Assembly (NCBI GenBank): GCA_035468985.1 | Contig: DATISF010000077.1 | Span: forward strand, 6,833-70,832 | Source of the DNA: DASVHS01 sp035468985 | GTDB taxonomy: Bacteria > Acidobacteriota > Thermoanaerobaculia > Gp7-AA8 | Length of the DNA stretch: 64,000 nt | Direction of reading: 5' to 3' | Part shown: positions 16,557 through 24,840 of the stretch, piece by piece | Layout: each line of letters opens with the position of its first letter | How positions within the stretch are numbered: position 1 is the first letter of the stretch | Notes under the pieces: generated by a model | What the model was told of the DNA's origin: nothing | Database searches by the model: none | What the model saw: only the letters and a program-made list of their open reading frames with translations | Made by a program: the position numbers and the translations under genes

Positions 16557-16925
16557 ATGTTCGAAGACCTCACGCCGAACAAAGGCGAACAGGGGCTCAT
16601 CAGGGCGGAGCGCATCTTCTTGATCCTGGCAGTCCTTGCGGGACTCGTCTTCGTTATCGACCTGCTCCGGTTCGTATCAGGATCTCCGGTGCCCCTGCGG
16701 ACTCTGACTCAGGTTCTGGTCGCAGGCGTTCTCGCGGTTTTCACCGCTCGCGGGATCGAGGCGCAGCGCCCATGGGCGAAGTGGCTCGGATACGCGCAGG
16801 GAGTTCTGTCGCTGTTCAGCTTCCCTGTCGGAACCGTGATCGGAATCGCCGTCCTCATCTACATCTATCGCGCGAGCAAGGCAGGCCTGTTTTCGCAAAC
16901 CCCACCGGTCGTCAAACCCGCGTAA
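16557..16925 (+). CDS. Small membrane protein, 122 aa
   Basis: From the ATG at 16557, preceded by ACAGGAGA. An upstream extension of the frame overlaps the divergent hydrolase gene and is not supported. Three or four hydrophobic segments are visible: about residues 18-40, 50-66, 76-92 and 90-108. Charged residues are few, and 'YIYRASKAGLF' lies near the C-terminus. This is the layout of small uncharacterised inner-membrane proteins; no family motif is recognisable. It is convergent with the MFS transporter gene, 10 bases apart. Confidence 0.75.
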   Translation: MFEDLTPNKGEQGLIRAERIFLILAVLAGLVFVIDLLRFVSGSPVPLRTLTQVLVAGVLAVFTARGIEAQRPWAKWLGYAQGVLSLFSFPVGTVIGIAVLIYIYRASKAGLFSQTPPVVKPA

Positions 16926-16935
16926 CCGATCCACA

Positions 16936-18159
16936 CTACTTCCACGCGATCGCCGCGATCGCAATCGTCACCGCTTGAACCGCGATGACCAGCAGCACGC
17001 ACGCCGTCCATCCGCCGAATTGCCAGAAAAATCCCGGCACGACTCCGGCCGCGCTGCCGCCGATGTAGTACGCCGCGACGTACATACCCGCCGCCGCGGA
17101 TCTCCCGCCCGCGGGCGCCGCCGAATGAATGTAGCTCGTCGACGCCGCCTGGCAGACGAACACGCCCGACGAACAGAGAGTCAGCCCGATCACGATCAGC
17201 GGCAACGGCGCCGCCAGCGTCAGCGCGACGCCGCTCATCGACGCAATGAGTGCGCCGATCAGCGTTGCTCGCGAGCCCGCGCGTGCGATCGTCAGTCCTC
17301 CGAGCGGCGTCACGACCAACCCGACGAGGTACACCATGAACAGCAGGCTGAGATGCGCCGGCGTCATCCGGTACGGCGGCGCGGCGAGATGAAACGTGAT
17401 GTAGGTGAACGTCGCCGCGAGCGAGAAAAGCACGTTGAATCCAACGATGTACGTCGCCAGGAGACGACGGCCGAACAGCGCAGGCCTCGGGCCTCGGGCC
17501 TCGGGCCTCGGATTTGTTTGATCAGGTGGAAGCCATTGCGCCAGCACCACGCCGAACAGGAGGTCGAGCGCACCGATGACGATGAATCCCCAGCGCCACG
17601 TCGGCGCGACTCCCGGAAGAAAGCGTCCCAGGAATCCGCCGAGCACGGTGCCGCTCACGTACACCGACATCACCCTGGCCACCTCACCCGCCGGCCATTC
17701 CTCGGTGATGTAGGCGATGGTCACGCCGAAGACGCCCGGCATGACGATGCCCTGGAGCAGACGCCAGACGATCAGAGTGTCCAGCGATGCTGCTGTCGCG
17801 GCGAGCATCGTCGGGATCGCCAGCACCAGCGTCGCCGTCACGATCACGCGCCGTCGCCCGATGCGCTCCGCGAGCAATCCGCAGAACGGCGCGGAGAACG
17901 CCACGCCGAGAGTCGCGGCGCTGATGGTCATCCCAACAGCGGCCTTCGAGGCGTGGAAGAGCGCGGCGAACGTCGGCAGCAGCGGCTGCGTCGTGTACAG
18001 ATTGAGGAAGGCGCCGATGCCGGCCAGCGTCACGGCCACGATCGCGGATGCCGGCGGTGACGGCACGGCGGCAACGGGCGCGAGCTCCTCGATCGCGTCA
18101 CCCGTGACCATGACCGCATCCGCGGTGTCCTCGGGCCGGCGCATCGGCCGGTCCTCCAT
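16936..18159 (-). CDS. MFS transporter, YnfM/bicyclomycin-resistance-like
   Basis: A 407-residue protein with 12 predicted membrane helices after a ~35-residue acidic N-terminal extension. The MFS signature between helices 2 and 3 is 'GLLAERIGRRRVIV'. The N-terminal helix 'IGAFLNLYTTQPLLPTF' is typical of the AraJ/YnfM drug-efflux branch, so it is probably an H+-coupled exporter of small hydrophobic compounds or sugars. Its ATG overlaps the stop of the DUF885 gene by one base (TAATG), so the two are cotranslated. The loop between helices 6 and 7 is encoded by four tandem 7-bp repeats (17484-17511), unlike the rest of the gene. Confidence 0.9.
   Translation of the reverse strand: MEDRPMRRPEDTADAVMVTGDAIEELAPVAAVPSPPASAIVAVTLAGIGAFLNLYTTQPLLPTFAALFHASKAAVGMTISAATLGVAFSAPFCGLLAERIGRRRVIVTATLVLAIPTMLAATAASLDTLIVWRLLQGIVMPGVFGVTIAYITEEWPAGEVARVMSVYVSGTVLGGFLGRFLPGVAPTWRWGFIVIGALDLLFGVVLAQWLPPDQTNPRPEARGPRPALFGRRLLATYIVGFNVLFSLAATFTYITFHLAAPPYRMTPAHLSLLFMVYLVGLVVTPLGGLTIARAGSRATLIGALIASMSGVALTLAAPLPLIVIGLTLCSSGVFVCQAASTSYIHSAAPAGGRSAAAGMYVAAYYIGGSAAGVVPGFFWQFGGWTACVLLVIAVQAVTIAIAAIAWK
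17484..17511. repeat. Four tandem copies of the heptamer GCCTCGG inside the MFS gene
   Basis: Units at 17484-17490, 17491-17497, 17498-17504 and 17505-17511 are identical. They encode 'PRPEARGPRP' in the central cytoplasmic loop on the minus strand. Seven is not a multiple of three, so gain or loss of one unit would shift the frame in mid-protein. Confidence 0.85.
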
Positions 18160-19910
18160 TATTTCTTCATCCAGGCATCGATCCTCTGCTCGAGCACATC
18201 GAGCGGCAGCGCTCCGGCGCCGAGGACCTGGTCGTGGAACTCGCGGATGTCGAAACGGTCGCCGAGCTGTTTCTTCGCACGCTCGCGCAGTTCGAGGATC
18301 TTCAGCTGCCCGATCTTGTAGCCGAGAGCCTGGCCGGGCCAGACGATGTAGCGGTCAGTCTCGGATTGCACTTCGACCTCATCGGTGGCCGAGTGATCGT
18401 GGAAGAACTGCACCACCTGTTCGCGCGTCCATTTCTTATAGTGGAGACCGGTGTCGACCACGAGGCGGATCGCGCGCAGCATCTCGTCGTTGAGGCGGCC
18501 GTAATCGACGTACGGGTTCTGATAGAAGCCGACTTCTTTGCCGAGGCGCTCGGAATACAGGGCCCACCCTTCCACGAAGGCGTTGTAGCCGCCCTGGCGA
18601 CGGAACTCGGGTAGATCCGGGAGCTCCTGGGCAATGGCGATCTGCATGTGATGGCCCGGGACGCCCTCGTGATAGGCGGTGGACTCCATGAAGATGATCT
18701 TGCGCGACTGCGAATCGTACGTGTTGACGTAGACGCGGCCCGGCCGAGATCCGTCCGGGGCAGGCAACTCGTAGTTTGCGCTGGCCGCTTCCTTCTCGCG
18801 GAACGGCTCGACGGGCACGACTTCCACCTTCGCCTTCGGAAGGCGGCCGAACAGCTTCGGCAGTTGCTCGTACATCTGATTGATGTAGCCGCGATAGATG
18901 TCGAGGATCTGCTCGCGCGATTTCGCGCGCAGGTCGGGATTCTTGTCGACGGATGCATTGAACGACTTCAGATCGTTGAAGCCGAACTTCTTCGCGATCG
19001 CCAGCATCTCCCCTTCGATGCGCGCGACCTCGCGAAGGCCGATCTGATGGATCTCTTCGGGCGTGAGGTTCGTGGTCGTCGATTCGCGGACGTAGCGAGC
19101 GTAACGCTTCGCGCCGTCCGGCAGGGACCACACGCCGGCTTCCGCCCGTCCGGCGGGAGCGTACTCGTCGCGTACGAACGCCGCGAATTTCTGATACGCG
19201 GGAACGACCGCGGTCCGAATCGCATCGACGAACGCCGAGCGAATGCGCGCGCGATCCTCCTCGCTCACGCTTGCCGGGAAACTCTTCAGCGGAATGGCGA
19301 AAGGTGATTCTTCCGCCGGCTGCGCGGCGATGCCCGCGGCCTGCCCGGCAACCTTCTCGAGCAGAAACTTCGGCGGCATCAGCTTGTCGTGCATCCCGGC
19401 GCGCATGTTCGCGATCGTGTCGTCGACCTGCCGCGGGAAATTGCGCATGCGCGTGATGTAGTCGTCGTAGTCCTTCGCCGAGGTGAACGACAGCATGGCC
19501 GGCAGCTGCGCGGACTGAAGATGGATGCCGCCCATCTGGTTGACCGGCATCAGCCAGTCTTTCCCCTGGTAATCGGCAATGGACTCGCGCAGGTTGCGGA
19601 CGAACAGGGCCTTGTTGACCTTTTCCAGATCGGCGAAACCGGTCGTGTCGATCGCTTCCGCGCGCTTGAGGAACGCGCGCGTCTGCGCGGCGTTGCGCTT
19701 CTGCGCGGCCGCGGAGTAATCGGTCGACTGATCGTTGTACCGCTTGTCGCCGAGGTAGGAGGCGAACTCGGGACTGGTGCGGAGCGCGTACTGCCACTGC
19801 TCCTCGATGACATCAGCCAGCGCCTTGCGGCGTTTGTCGAGATCGGCGGCGGTCATTTCGGCAGCGGACAGCGTCGAGGTGAAGAGCAGGAGGACGGCGA
19901 AAAAACGCAT
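18159..19910 (-). CDS. Secreted DUF885-family protein (putative metallopeptidase)
   Basis: A 583-residue protein with a signal peptide (residues 1-17, 'FAVLLLFTSTLSAAEM'). The family-defining block is HEGVPGHH (414-421), followed by 'GGYNAFVEGWALYSERLGKE'. The His/Glu pattern is that of a zinc peptidase, and DUF885 proteins are generally regarded as carboxypeptidase- or dipeptidase-like. The length is typical for the family. It leads a two-gene unit with the MFS transporter, which could mean that the products of its hydrolysis, or a peptide, are moved across the inner membrane; that link is only suggested by overlap. The gene diverges from the 20-kb envelope operon with 74 bases between starts. 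Confidence 0.9.
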   Translation of the reverse strand: MRFFAVLLLFTSTLSAAEMTAADLDKRRKALADVIEEQWQYALRTSPEFASYLGDKRYNDQSTDYSAAAQKRNAAQTRAFLKRAEAIDTTGFADLEKVNKALFVRNLRESIADYQGKDWLMPVNQMGGIHLQSAQLPAMLSFTSAKDYDDYITRMRNFPRQVDDTIANMRAGMHDKLMPPKFLLEKVAGQAAGIAAQPAEESPFAIPLKSFPASVSEEDRARIRSAFVDAIRTAVVPAYQKFAAFVRDEYAPAGRAEAGVWSLPDGAKRYARYVRESTTTNLTPEEIHQIGLREVARIEGEMLAIAKKFGFNDLKSFNASVDKNPDLRAKSREQILDIYRGYINQMYEQLPKLFGRLPKAKVEVVPVEPFREKEAASANYELPAPDGSRPGRVYVNTYDSQSRKIIFMESTAYHEGVPGHHMQIAIAQELPDLPEFRRQGGYNAFVEGWALYSERLGKEVGFYQNPYVDYGRLNDEMLRAIRLVVDTGLHYKKWTREQVVQFFHDHSATDEVEVQSETDRYIVWPGQALGYKIGQLKILELRERAKKQLGDRFDIREFHDQVLGAGALPLDVLEQRIDAWMKK

Positions 19911-19984
19911 CCGCGCAGTCTACAAGGCCTCCCTGCGGACGTGACGCCCGCTCTCCGTAAATATGCGAAAATTTGACCGGTCCA

Positions 19985-20641
19985 ATGAAATCCGAGCCGA
20001 TCCGCAGCGGAGCGCTCCTCCAGTTCGCGGGCCTTTTTCTCTCTGCTGCCGCGATCGGCATGGCCTTTCTCATTCCGGCACACCTGGTCGACCTTCTCCC
20101 GAAATCGTTGATCGTGATTCTGTCGCTGCCGGCGCTCTACGCGTACATGGCCCTGTTCGTGATCGGTACGGTCATCCGGATCAAGACCCGAAAAAAGGAA
20201 GCGCCGAAACGCGTTGCCGGAGCCGGCGGCGCCACACCACAGACATTTGAAATCACGCCGGCTGCCGCCCGCTCCATCCGCGAGAGTGCTCCGGCCGCGC
20301 GGGTGATGGCGCTGGCGATGTACCTCTCGGTCCTGCTTCTCGGCCTCAGCGCTCTCCTCCTCTACATCGAGATCCCCCGTTACCTCGGAACCACCCGCTC
20401 GGCCGTCATGGGCTTCGACGGATTGGTGCTCGTTCTGCTCGCCGCGATCTATGCCATTCCCGGGCGGCGAATCGAACGCTACGCCGAAATGGCGCGTGAC
20501 GTCACCGCGCGCGAGGGATTGCTGCATGACCTTCTCGCCCACCAGCTGACGATCTGGTCGTTCGTCGGGACCGTGCTGATCGCGAGCACCGTCATGGTCA
20601 CAATCGGGCTGGCGCTCGAGATCATCGGAGACATCCTGTGA
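19985..20641 (+). CDS. Polytopic membrane protein, first gene of a coupled four-gene operon
   Basis: A 218-residue protein from the ATG at 19985; a TTG 12 bases earlier is an alternative. Five hydrophobic segments are visible, at about residues 11-32, 36-62, 104-128, 140-160 and 185-212. A short basic cytoplasmic loop ('RIKTRKKEAPKR') follows the second. I do not recognise a family. The stop overlaps the next start (GTGA). The four-gene unit is tightly coupled, so the protein probably works in a complex with its neighbours. Confidence 0.75.
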   Translation: MKSEPIRSGALLQFAGLFLSAAAIGMAFLIPAHLVDLLPKSLIVILSLPALYAYMALFVIGTVIRIKTRKKEAPKRVAGAGGATPQTFEITPAAARSIRESAPAARVMALAMYLSVLLLGLSALLLYIEIPRYLGTTRSAVMGFDGLVLVLLAAIYAIPGRRIERYAEMARDVTAREGLLHDLLAHQLTIWSFVGTVLIASTVMVTIGLALEIIGDIL

Positions 20642-21429
20642 CGACCGCCGCCGTGACGCCGGCGATCGCACATCGCCCGCCGCGCGATGCCGTGTCTCCC
20701 CGGCTGGTGCAGCGGCTCATCGAGATCCGCAAGTGGACGCGGCTCCTGATCATCTCCTGCTCGCTCCTCGGCGTCGAGGTGATGGCGAAGTCGATGATCG
20801 ACGCCGTCAAAACCGGCGACTATCGCGGGAACGCCTTCAGCTTCGTTCAGGCTGCGTGTTATCTCGTCGCCGCGAATCTTCTCGCGGGCTACGCGCGCTC
20901 GTTGTCGCGATTGTTCGACGAACGCTCGACAACGGCGTTCGACGCCGCGTTCGGGCAGTTGCGACGGCTCTGGACCGGTGTCGCCGCGACCATGATCGCG
21001 TCGACGCTCGCCGCGGTGATCCTGTTCGTGATCCCGTCGATCGTGGCGCGCTCCAATCAGAAGGACATGTTGGCCACCATGTCGGACATGCGGAAGATCT
21101 CCGACGCGCTGGAGAAGTACGCCGCCGAACATCACGCGTACCCGGCCGCGAAGTCGTTCGCGGCAGTGGTCCGGCAGCTGGAGCCGAAGTACGGGACGGC
21201 TTTGCCGCGCAGCGACTACTGGAAGAACGATTTTCGCTACTCGGCACAATGCGACAAGGAAAGCACGACCTGTTGGAGCTATCGCCTGGCCAGCTGCGGA
21301 TCCGACCACGTCTGCGCCAGCGACGATCTCTTCACGTATGGAGAGGAACCGGCAGGCTCGAATGCGAAGACCGATCTGCTCTACGGAAACGGCCGGCCGC
21401 TGACGCCGGTGGGGGAGCCGCGGCTGTGA
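20638..21429 (+). CDS. Membrane protein with GspG-like (major pseudopilin) C-terminal domain
   Basis: A 263-residue protein with a GTG start overlapping the previous stop. Three membrane segments lie at about residues 36-56, 66-86 and 118-140. After the last one, a soluble domain reads like the C-terminal part of GspG: 'DMRKISDALEKYAAEHHAYP' is the helix end, and 'LPRSDYWKNDFRYS' and 'YRLASCGSDHVCASDDLF' match the 'LP.D.WG.P..Y' and 'YRIVS.G.D' blocks. It lacks a prepilin peptidase site, so it cannot be an ordinary pseudopilin; the pseudopilin domain is fused to a polytopic anchor. Extra cysteine pairs (CDKESTTC, CGSDHVC) could form disulfides. Its stop overlaps the next gene (GTGA). Confidence 0.75.
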   Translation: MTTAAVTPAIAHRPPRDAVSPRLVQRLIEIRKWTRLLIISCSLLGVEVMAKSMIDAVKTGDYRGNAFSFVQAACYLVAANLLAGYARSLSRLFDERSTTAFDAAFGQLRRLWTGVAATMIASTLAAVILFVIPSIVARSNQKDMLATMSDMRKISDALEKYAAEHHAYPAAKSFAAVVRQLEPKYGTALPRSDYWKNDFRYSAQCDKESTTCWSYRLASCGSDHVCASDDLFTYGEEPAGSNAKTDLLYGNGRPLTPVGEPRL

Positions 21430-22586
21430 GGCGGCTCGGCTGGGCGCTGCTCCTGATCGCGAGCGCAGCGCACGCACGAATCGAGGTCACCTTCGTCGAC
21501 CGCCCACCGTACTACCGCGACGATCCGATCAGGATCAAGGTCGTGACCGACAACGGCTATGGCGTATCCACGCCCGATGCGCAGAACGCAACCGTCGAAC
21601 GCGAGAGCTCGACTCTTTTCCGCGTCATGGCCTCACATGCCGGAGTCGTCACTGTCGGTCCGTTCACGGCGGGCTCCGAGACCGCGCCGGCGATCTCGTT
21701 CAACGTCGCCAGCGAGATGTCCAGCTCGACCGAGCCCGACGATGTTCTCCTCGCGCGCCTGAAGCGCGAGGGACACGTCCCTCTCGTCATTCGCGTCGAC
21801 GTCGTGCCGGCGACTCCGGTCGAAGGCCAGATCTACAACGTGACCTGGCGCGCGGTCGCTGACAGCGCGGTGCCCCACCTCGAGATGCACGGCCTGGAAG
21901 AAGCGCATTGGAGTGCCGACGAGATCAAGCCGTCGTGGAATCCGCCGTCCGGCATCGGACGATACGAGCTCTACCGCGCGAACTTGATCGCACCGCGCGG
22001 GGAGCAGACGACCATTCCCGAGACCACCTTCAGCGGATATGTGAACGACCGGGACGGATCGTCCCGCGTCGTACGGCGCATCATGCCTCCCCTGACGATC
22101 ACGATTGCACCGCCGCCGGTGGCCGAAGTTCCGGTCGGCGAGTTCGAATTGACCGCCGGCTCGGCGCTTCCGGTCGGAGAGGCCAACGACATTCCCTCGT
22201 CATGGCATACCGTCGCCGTCGTCGCGAAAGGAACCGGCAAGCTCGACACCGCCGCCGCGCCGGAACTGGCCGTGCCGGCAGGCGTGGCGTACACGGTCCG
22301 GTCGACGCCGGAGCTCACGATCATTCACGGGGCCAGGCCCGGCTTCGTCCGGCAGTGGACGTACGACATCCACAGCAATGATCCACTCCGACTTCAGTTC
22401 CGCTTCCATACGTACAATCCGTTCACGCAGATGAAGCGCGACGTCGTCGCGTCCGCGGCACTGCCTCAACGAGCTCCACCGCGGCGCCGGGGTGTTGAAT
22501 CCTTCGGCCTGATCCCCACGATCATCTTCGACGCGATGCTCGGCGCCACGCTGGTCATCGCGCTCGCCATCTCCCGCCGCCCATGA
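21426..22586 (+). CDS. BatD-like membrane-anchored beta-domain protein
   Basis: From the GTG at 21426 the protein has 386 residues. Upstream in-frame sequence overlaps the previous gene and is shadow. It starts with a signal peptide ('LGWALLLIASAAHAR'). Two or more beta-sandwich regions follow, with 'EVTFVDRPPYYRDDPIRIKV' near the start and 'PLVIRVDVVPATPVEGQIYN' at ~120-140. It ends with one membrane helix ('GLIPTIIFDAMLGATLVIAL') and a short basic tail. This is the layout of BatD/oxygen-tolerance proteins, although real BatD sits with BatA/BatB von Willebrand proteins and a MoxR ATPase, which are absent here. Its stop overlaps the start of the zinc-ribbon gene (ATGA). Confidence 0.6.
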   Translation: MRRLGWALLLIASAAHARIEVTFVDRPPYYRDDPIRIKVVTDNGYGVSTPDAQNATVERESSTLFRVMASHAGVVTVGPFTAGSETAPAISFNVASEMSSSTEPDDVLLARLKREGHVPLVIRVDVVPATPVEGQIYNVTWRAVADSAVPHLEMHGLEEAHWSADEIKPSWNPPSGIGRYELYRANLIAPRGEQTTIPETTFSGYVNDRDGSSRVVRRIMPPLTITIAPPPVAEVPVGEFELTAGSALPVGEANDIPSSWHTVAVVAKGTGKLDTAAAPELAVPAGVAYTVRSTPELTIIHGARPGFVRQWTYDIHSNDPLRLQFRFHTYNPFTQMKRDVVASAALPQRAPPRRRGVESFGLIPTIIFDAMLGATLVIALAISRRP

Positions 22587-24382
22587 ACGACCACTCGCTG
22601 CTCGCCATCATCGATCCGATTCTCAGCCGCATGCTCGGCGAGCGTGAAGAGGTCCTCCGCGTGTTCCTGGCCTGCTCTCCTTCCCCGCTCCTCGAGCGCA
22701 TGTCCCTCGGATCGGGCCTGCAGCATCTGCGGCGATGCATCGTCGCGGTGACCAGCGATCGGATCGTGCTGGTGGCGGTCGCGCGCGACCTCAAGCCGCG
22801 CGATTCCGTCTCGCAGATCTCGTTCGGCGACGTGGCTTCGTTCACGTTTCATGTCGTCCGGCGGACGATGACAATTCATTTCCGCCGGGGCACGAAGCAG
22901 CGCTTCTCCGACCTGTCGCTCACGGATGTTCAGGCGTTGCGAGACCTTCTGCCGCCCCTGATCCAGAACCGTCAACCGACGCCGACGAAAGAGCGCGAAT
23001 CGCTCTGCGCCTGCTGCCTGGCCGTGTTGCGGCGAGGATCGCAGGTCTGTCCGCACTGCCACGCGCCGATGAAGCGCCGAGACGAAGCGATCAGGCTCTC
23101 CTGGTGGTGGCCGGGCGGCGGCTACGGCTATCTCGGATTTCCGGAGATGGCCACGCTCACCGCGATCGTGGAGTCGGGAATCGCCGTCCTGTTCGTGCTC
23201 GCGGCCATGGCGATGACCGGCGTGCACCGCATGGTGGCGGCCACGGCGATCGTCGCCCTCACGATTCTTTTCCTGGAATGGAAATCGGCCGTCGCCGCGC
23301 ACGCCGCACGGTTGACGGAGGAAACGATTTTCGACCGGGACGCGGAGGGCGATCCGCGTCCGACGCCGGCGGACATTCTTCTGGCCGCGGTGCGATGGTC
23401 GCTCGATTTCCTGCGCATCCGCCGCCAGAATCCGCCGACCGGTCCCGGCGAGTACGTCTGGATCGATCGCGAGAGTCCCGGCGAGATCGCCCATCGCCTG
23501 CGCGCTCCGCGCACCGAACAGTTGGAGGGAATCGCATTCCGCTCCGACGTCGCGTTCGTCGATGAAAAGTGGGTGTACTCGCAGACGGAAGTGCAGCAGA
23601 CCAGAGAGGCGCTTCGATCGATCGGCAAGACGCTGCGAAATCTGCTCACGCCCGGCGAACAGGTCCTGATGATCAGCCGAGGGTCGCTGCGGCACCGCCT
23701 GATCGATCTGGTCTCGCCGTCGGTTGCGTTCGTGATCATCAGCCGCCGCTGCTGGTACGTCTTCACGACGAAGCGAATTCTGCGGATCAGCAATCGCCGT
23801 TTCAGCCCGCGGCGCAGCGTACGGGCGCTGCCGTACAGCGCGATCGCTGCCGTCCGATTCGATGCCGGCTACTGGTTCGGCGTCGTCCTGAACTTCGCCA
23901 TCACGCTCGTCTCCACGCACGGCGCGATTGAGACCGTGGCCGGCCTGAGCGTCCATTCGTTCGAGAAGCTGCGCGCGTTTCTGCCGCCGGCCATTCGCGC
24001 CGTCACCGATACCGGCGAAGAACCGGCCGACCTCTGCCCGTGCTGCGCCGAGCCGCTCGAACCGCGCGTCTTCGCCTGCTCGCGTTGCGCGATCCGCTTC
24101 CGCGAGCCGAGAACGGCGATGCTGATGGCGGCAATCATCCCCGGCGGCGGCTACTTCTTCACCGGCTACTGGACTCTCGGCCTGATCGCGCTCGGCATGG
24201 AGGTGTTTCTCGCCATCGCGCTTTTCCGCGCGCCCTCGGTCAAGATCGCCGTCGCCATCGCGGTCACGCTCCTCCTGCAAAAAGCTGCCGCCGTCGTTCA
24301 CGCTCACGAGTTCGCGAGCCAATTCGTCAGCGTCGATTCATCGGGCGTATCGCCGCTCGGCGGCGAGTATGTCGTTGCGTAG
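22583..24382 (+). CDS. Internally duplicated PH-like/zinc-ribbon/membrane protein
   Basis: A 599-residue protein built of two similar halves. In each half a PH-like beta domain ends in a matching helix: 'LSLTDVQALRDLLPPLI' in the first and 'LSVHSFEKLRAFLPPAI' in the second. A four-Cys zinc ribbon follows: 'LCACCLAVLRRGSQVCPHC' (~residues 138-156) and 'LCPCCAEPLEPRVFACSRC' (~482-500). After each ribbon comes a Gly-rich turn ('WPGGGYGYLGF', 'IPGGGYFFTGY') and two hydrophobic segments. No catalytic motif is seen. Such zinc-ribbon plus TM2-like modules are usually structural or sensory. It ends the four-gene coupled unit; 34 bases separate it from the RsbW-like gene, so read-through is likely. 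Confidence 0.8.
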   Translation: MNDHSLLAIIDPILSRMLGEREEVLRVFLACSPSPLLERMSLGSGLQHLRRCIVAVTSDRIVLVAVARDLKPRDSVSQISFGDVASFTFHVVRRTMTIHFRRGTKQRFSDLSLTDVQALRDLLPPLIQNRQPTPTKERESLCACCLAVLRRGSQVCPHCHAPMKRRDEAIRLSWWWPGGGYGYLGFPEMATLTAIVESGIAVLFVLAAMAMTGVHRMVAATAIVALTILFLEWKSAVAAHAARLTEETIFDRDAEGDPRPTPADILLAAVRWSLDFLRIRRQNPPTGPGEYVWIDRESPGEIAHRLRAPRTEQLEGIAFRSDVAFVDEKWVYSQTEVQQTREALRSIGKTLRNLLTPGEQVLMISRGSLRHRLIDLVSPSVAFVIISRRCWYVFTTKRILRISNRRFSPRRSVRALPYSAIAAVRFDAGYWFGVVLNFAITLVSTHGAIETVAGLSVHSFEKLRAFLPPAIRAVTDTGEEPADLCPCCAEPLEPRVFACSRCAIRFREPRTAMLMAAIIPGGGYFFTGYWTLGLIALGMEVFLAIALFRAPSVKIAVAIAVTLLLQKAAAVVHAHEFASQFVSVDSSGVSPLGGEYVVA

Positions 24383-24416
24383 CCGCATATAATCGACTCC
24401 TCCAGACAATCTCGCC

Positions 24417-24839
24417 ATGGAATCAGACGCCAACGTCTCGGGCGAGGTCGCGCGCGATATCGGCGCGCTGCCGGAGGTCATGCGTCTCGTGGAGACGTTT
24501 TTCTCGGAGACGCATGCCGATCCGAACGTCCGCTTTCCGGTCGAGCTGGCGCTCGAGGAGATCTTCACGAACGTCGTCAAGTACAACGCCGTCGGCAAGG
24601 GCCGCATCAAGATCGACCTCGGCATCCGCAACGACGACGTCATCGTCACCGTCACCGATTTCGACACGCCACGCTTCGATCCCGTCGGCGATGCCCCCGA
24701 GGTCAACATCGACGAACCGTTGCAGAGGAGGTCGGCGGGCGGTCTCGGGATTCACCTGGTGAAGAAAATGATGGACAGGATCGAGTACAGTCACCAGAAC
24801 CGAACAGGAACGATCACGCTGCACAAGCGGATGAACTGA
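24417..24839 (+). CDS. RsbW-like serine-protein kinase / anti-sigma ATPase
   Basis: A 140-residue GHKL ATPase domain alone, without histidine-kinase regions. The N-box is 'ALEEIFTNVVKYN' (with Glu and Asn for Mg-ATP), the G1 box is 'VTDFDTPRFDP', and the G2 box is 'SAGGLGIHLVKKMMD'. These are the features of the RsbW/SpoIIAB anti-sigma kinases, which phosphorylate a STAS antagonist and hold a sigma factor. The STAS antagonist gene follows after one base, so this is a partner-switching pair. The usual target sigma-B/F type factor is not present; an ECF-type sigma gene follows instead. Confidence 0.9.
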   Translation: MESDANVSGEVARDIGALPEVMRLVETFFSETHADPNVRFPVELALEEIFTNVVKYNAVGKGRIKIDLGIRNDDVIVTVTDFDTPRFDPVGDAPEVNIDEPLQRRSAGGLGIHLVKKMMDRIEYSHQNRTGTITLHKRMN

Positions 24840-24840
24840 C

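Noticed and set aside
20733..21425. N-terminal extension of the BatD-like protein
   Set aside because: The frame is open, but the residues are an Arg-rich shadow of the GspG-like gene; the GTG at 21426 starts a proper signal peptide with a 4-bp coupled junction.
21426..22586. A complete Bat (BatABCD/MoxR) system
   Set aside because: Only the BatD-like protein is present; no von Willebrand-domain proteins or MoxR ATPase lie in the operon.
22466..24322. A 618-codon open frame on the minus strand opposite the duplicated zinc-ribbon gene
   Set aside because: Its product is Arg/Asp-rich without recognisable domains, and the plus-strand gene has clear zinc ribbons and coupled junctions. Long antisense frames are common at this GC content.
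24388..24393. TATAAT upstream of the RsbW-like gene as a housekeeping promoter
   Set aside because: The -10 sequence is perfect, but no matching -35 is seen 16-18 bases before it, so I did not list it as a promoter.
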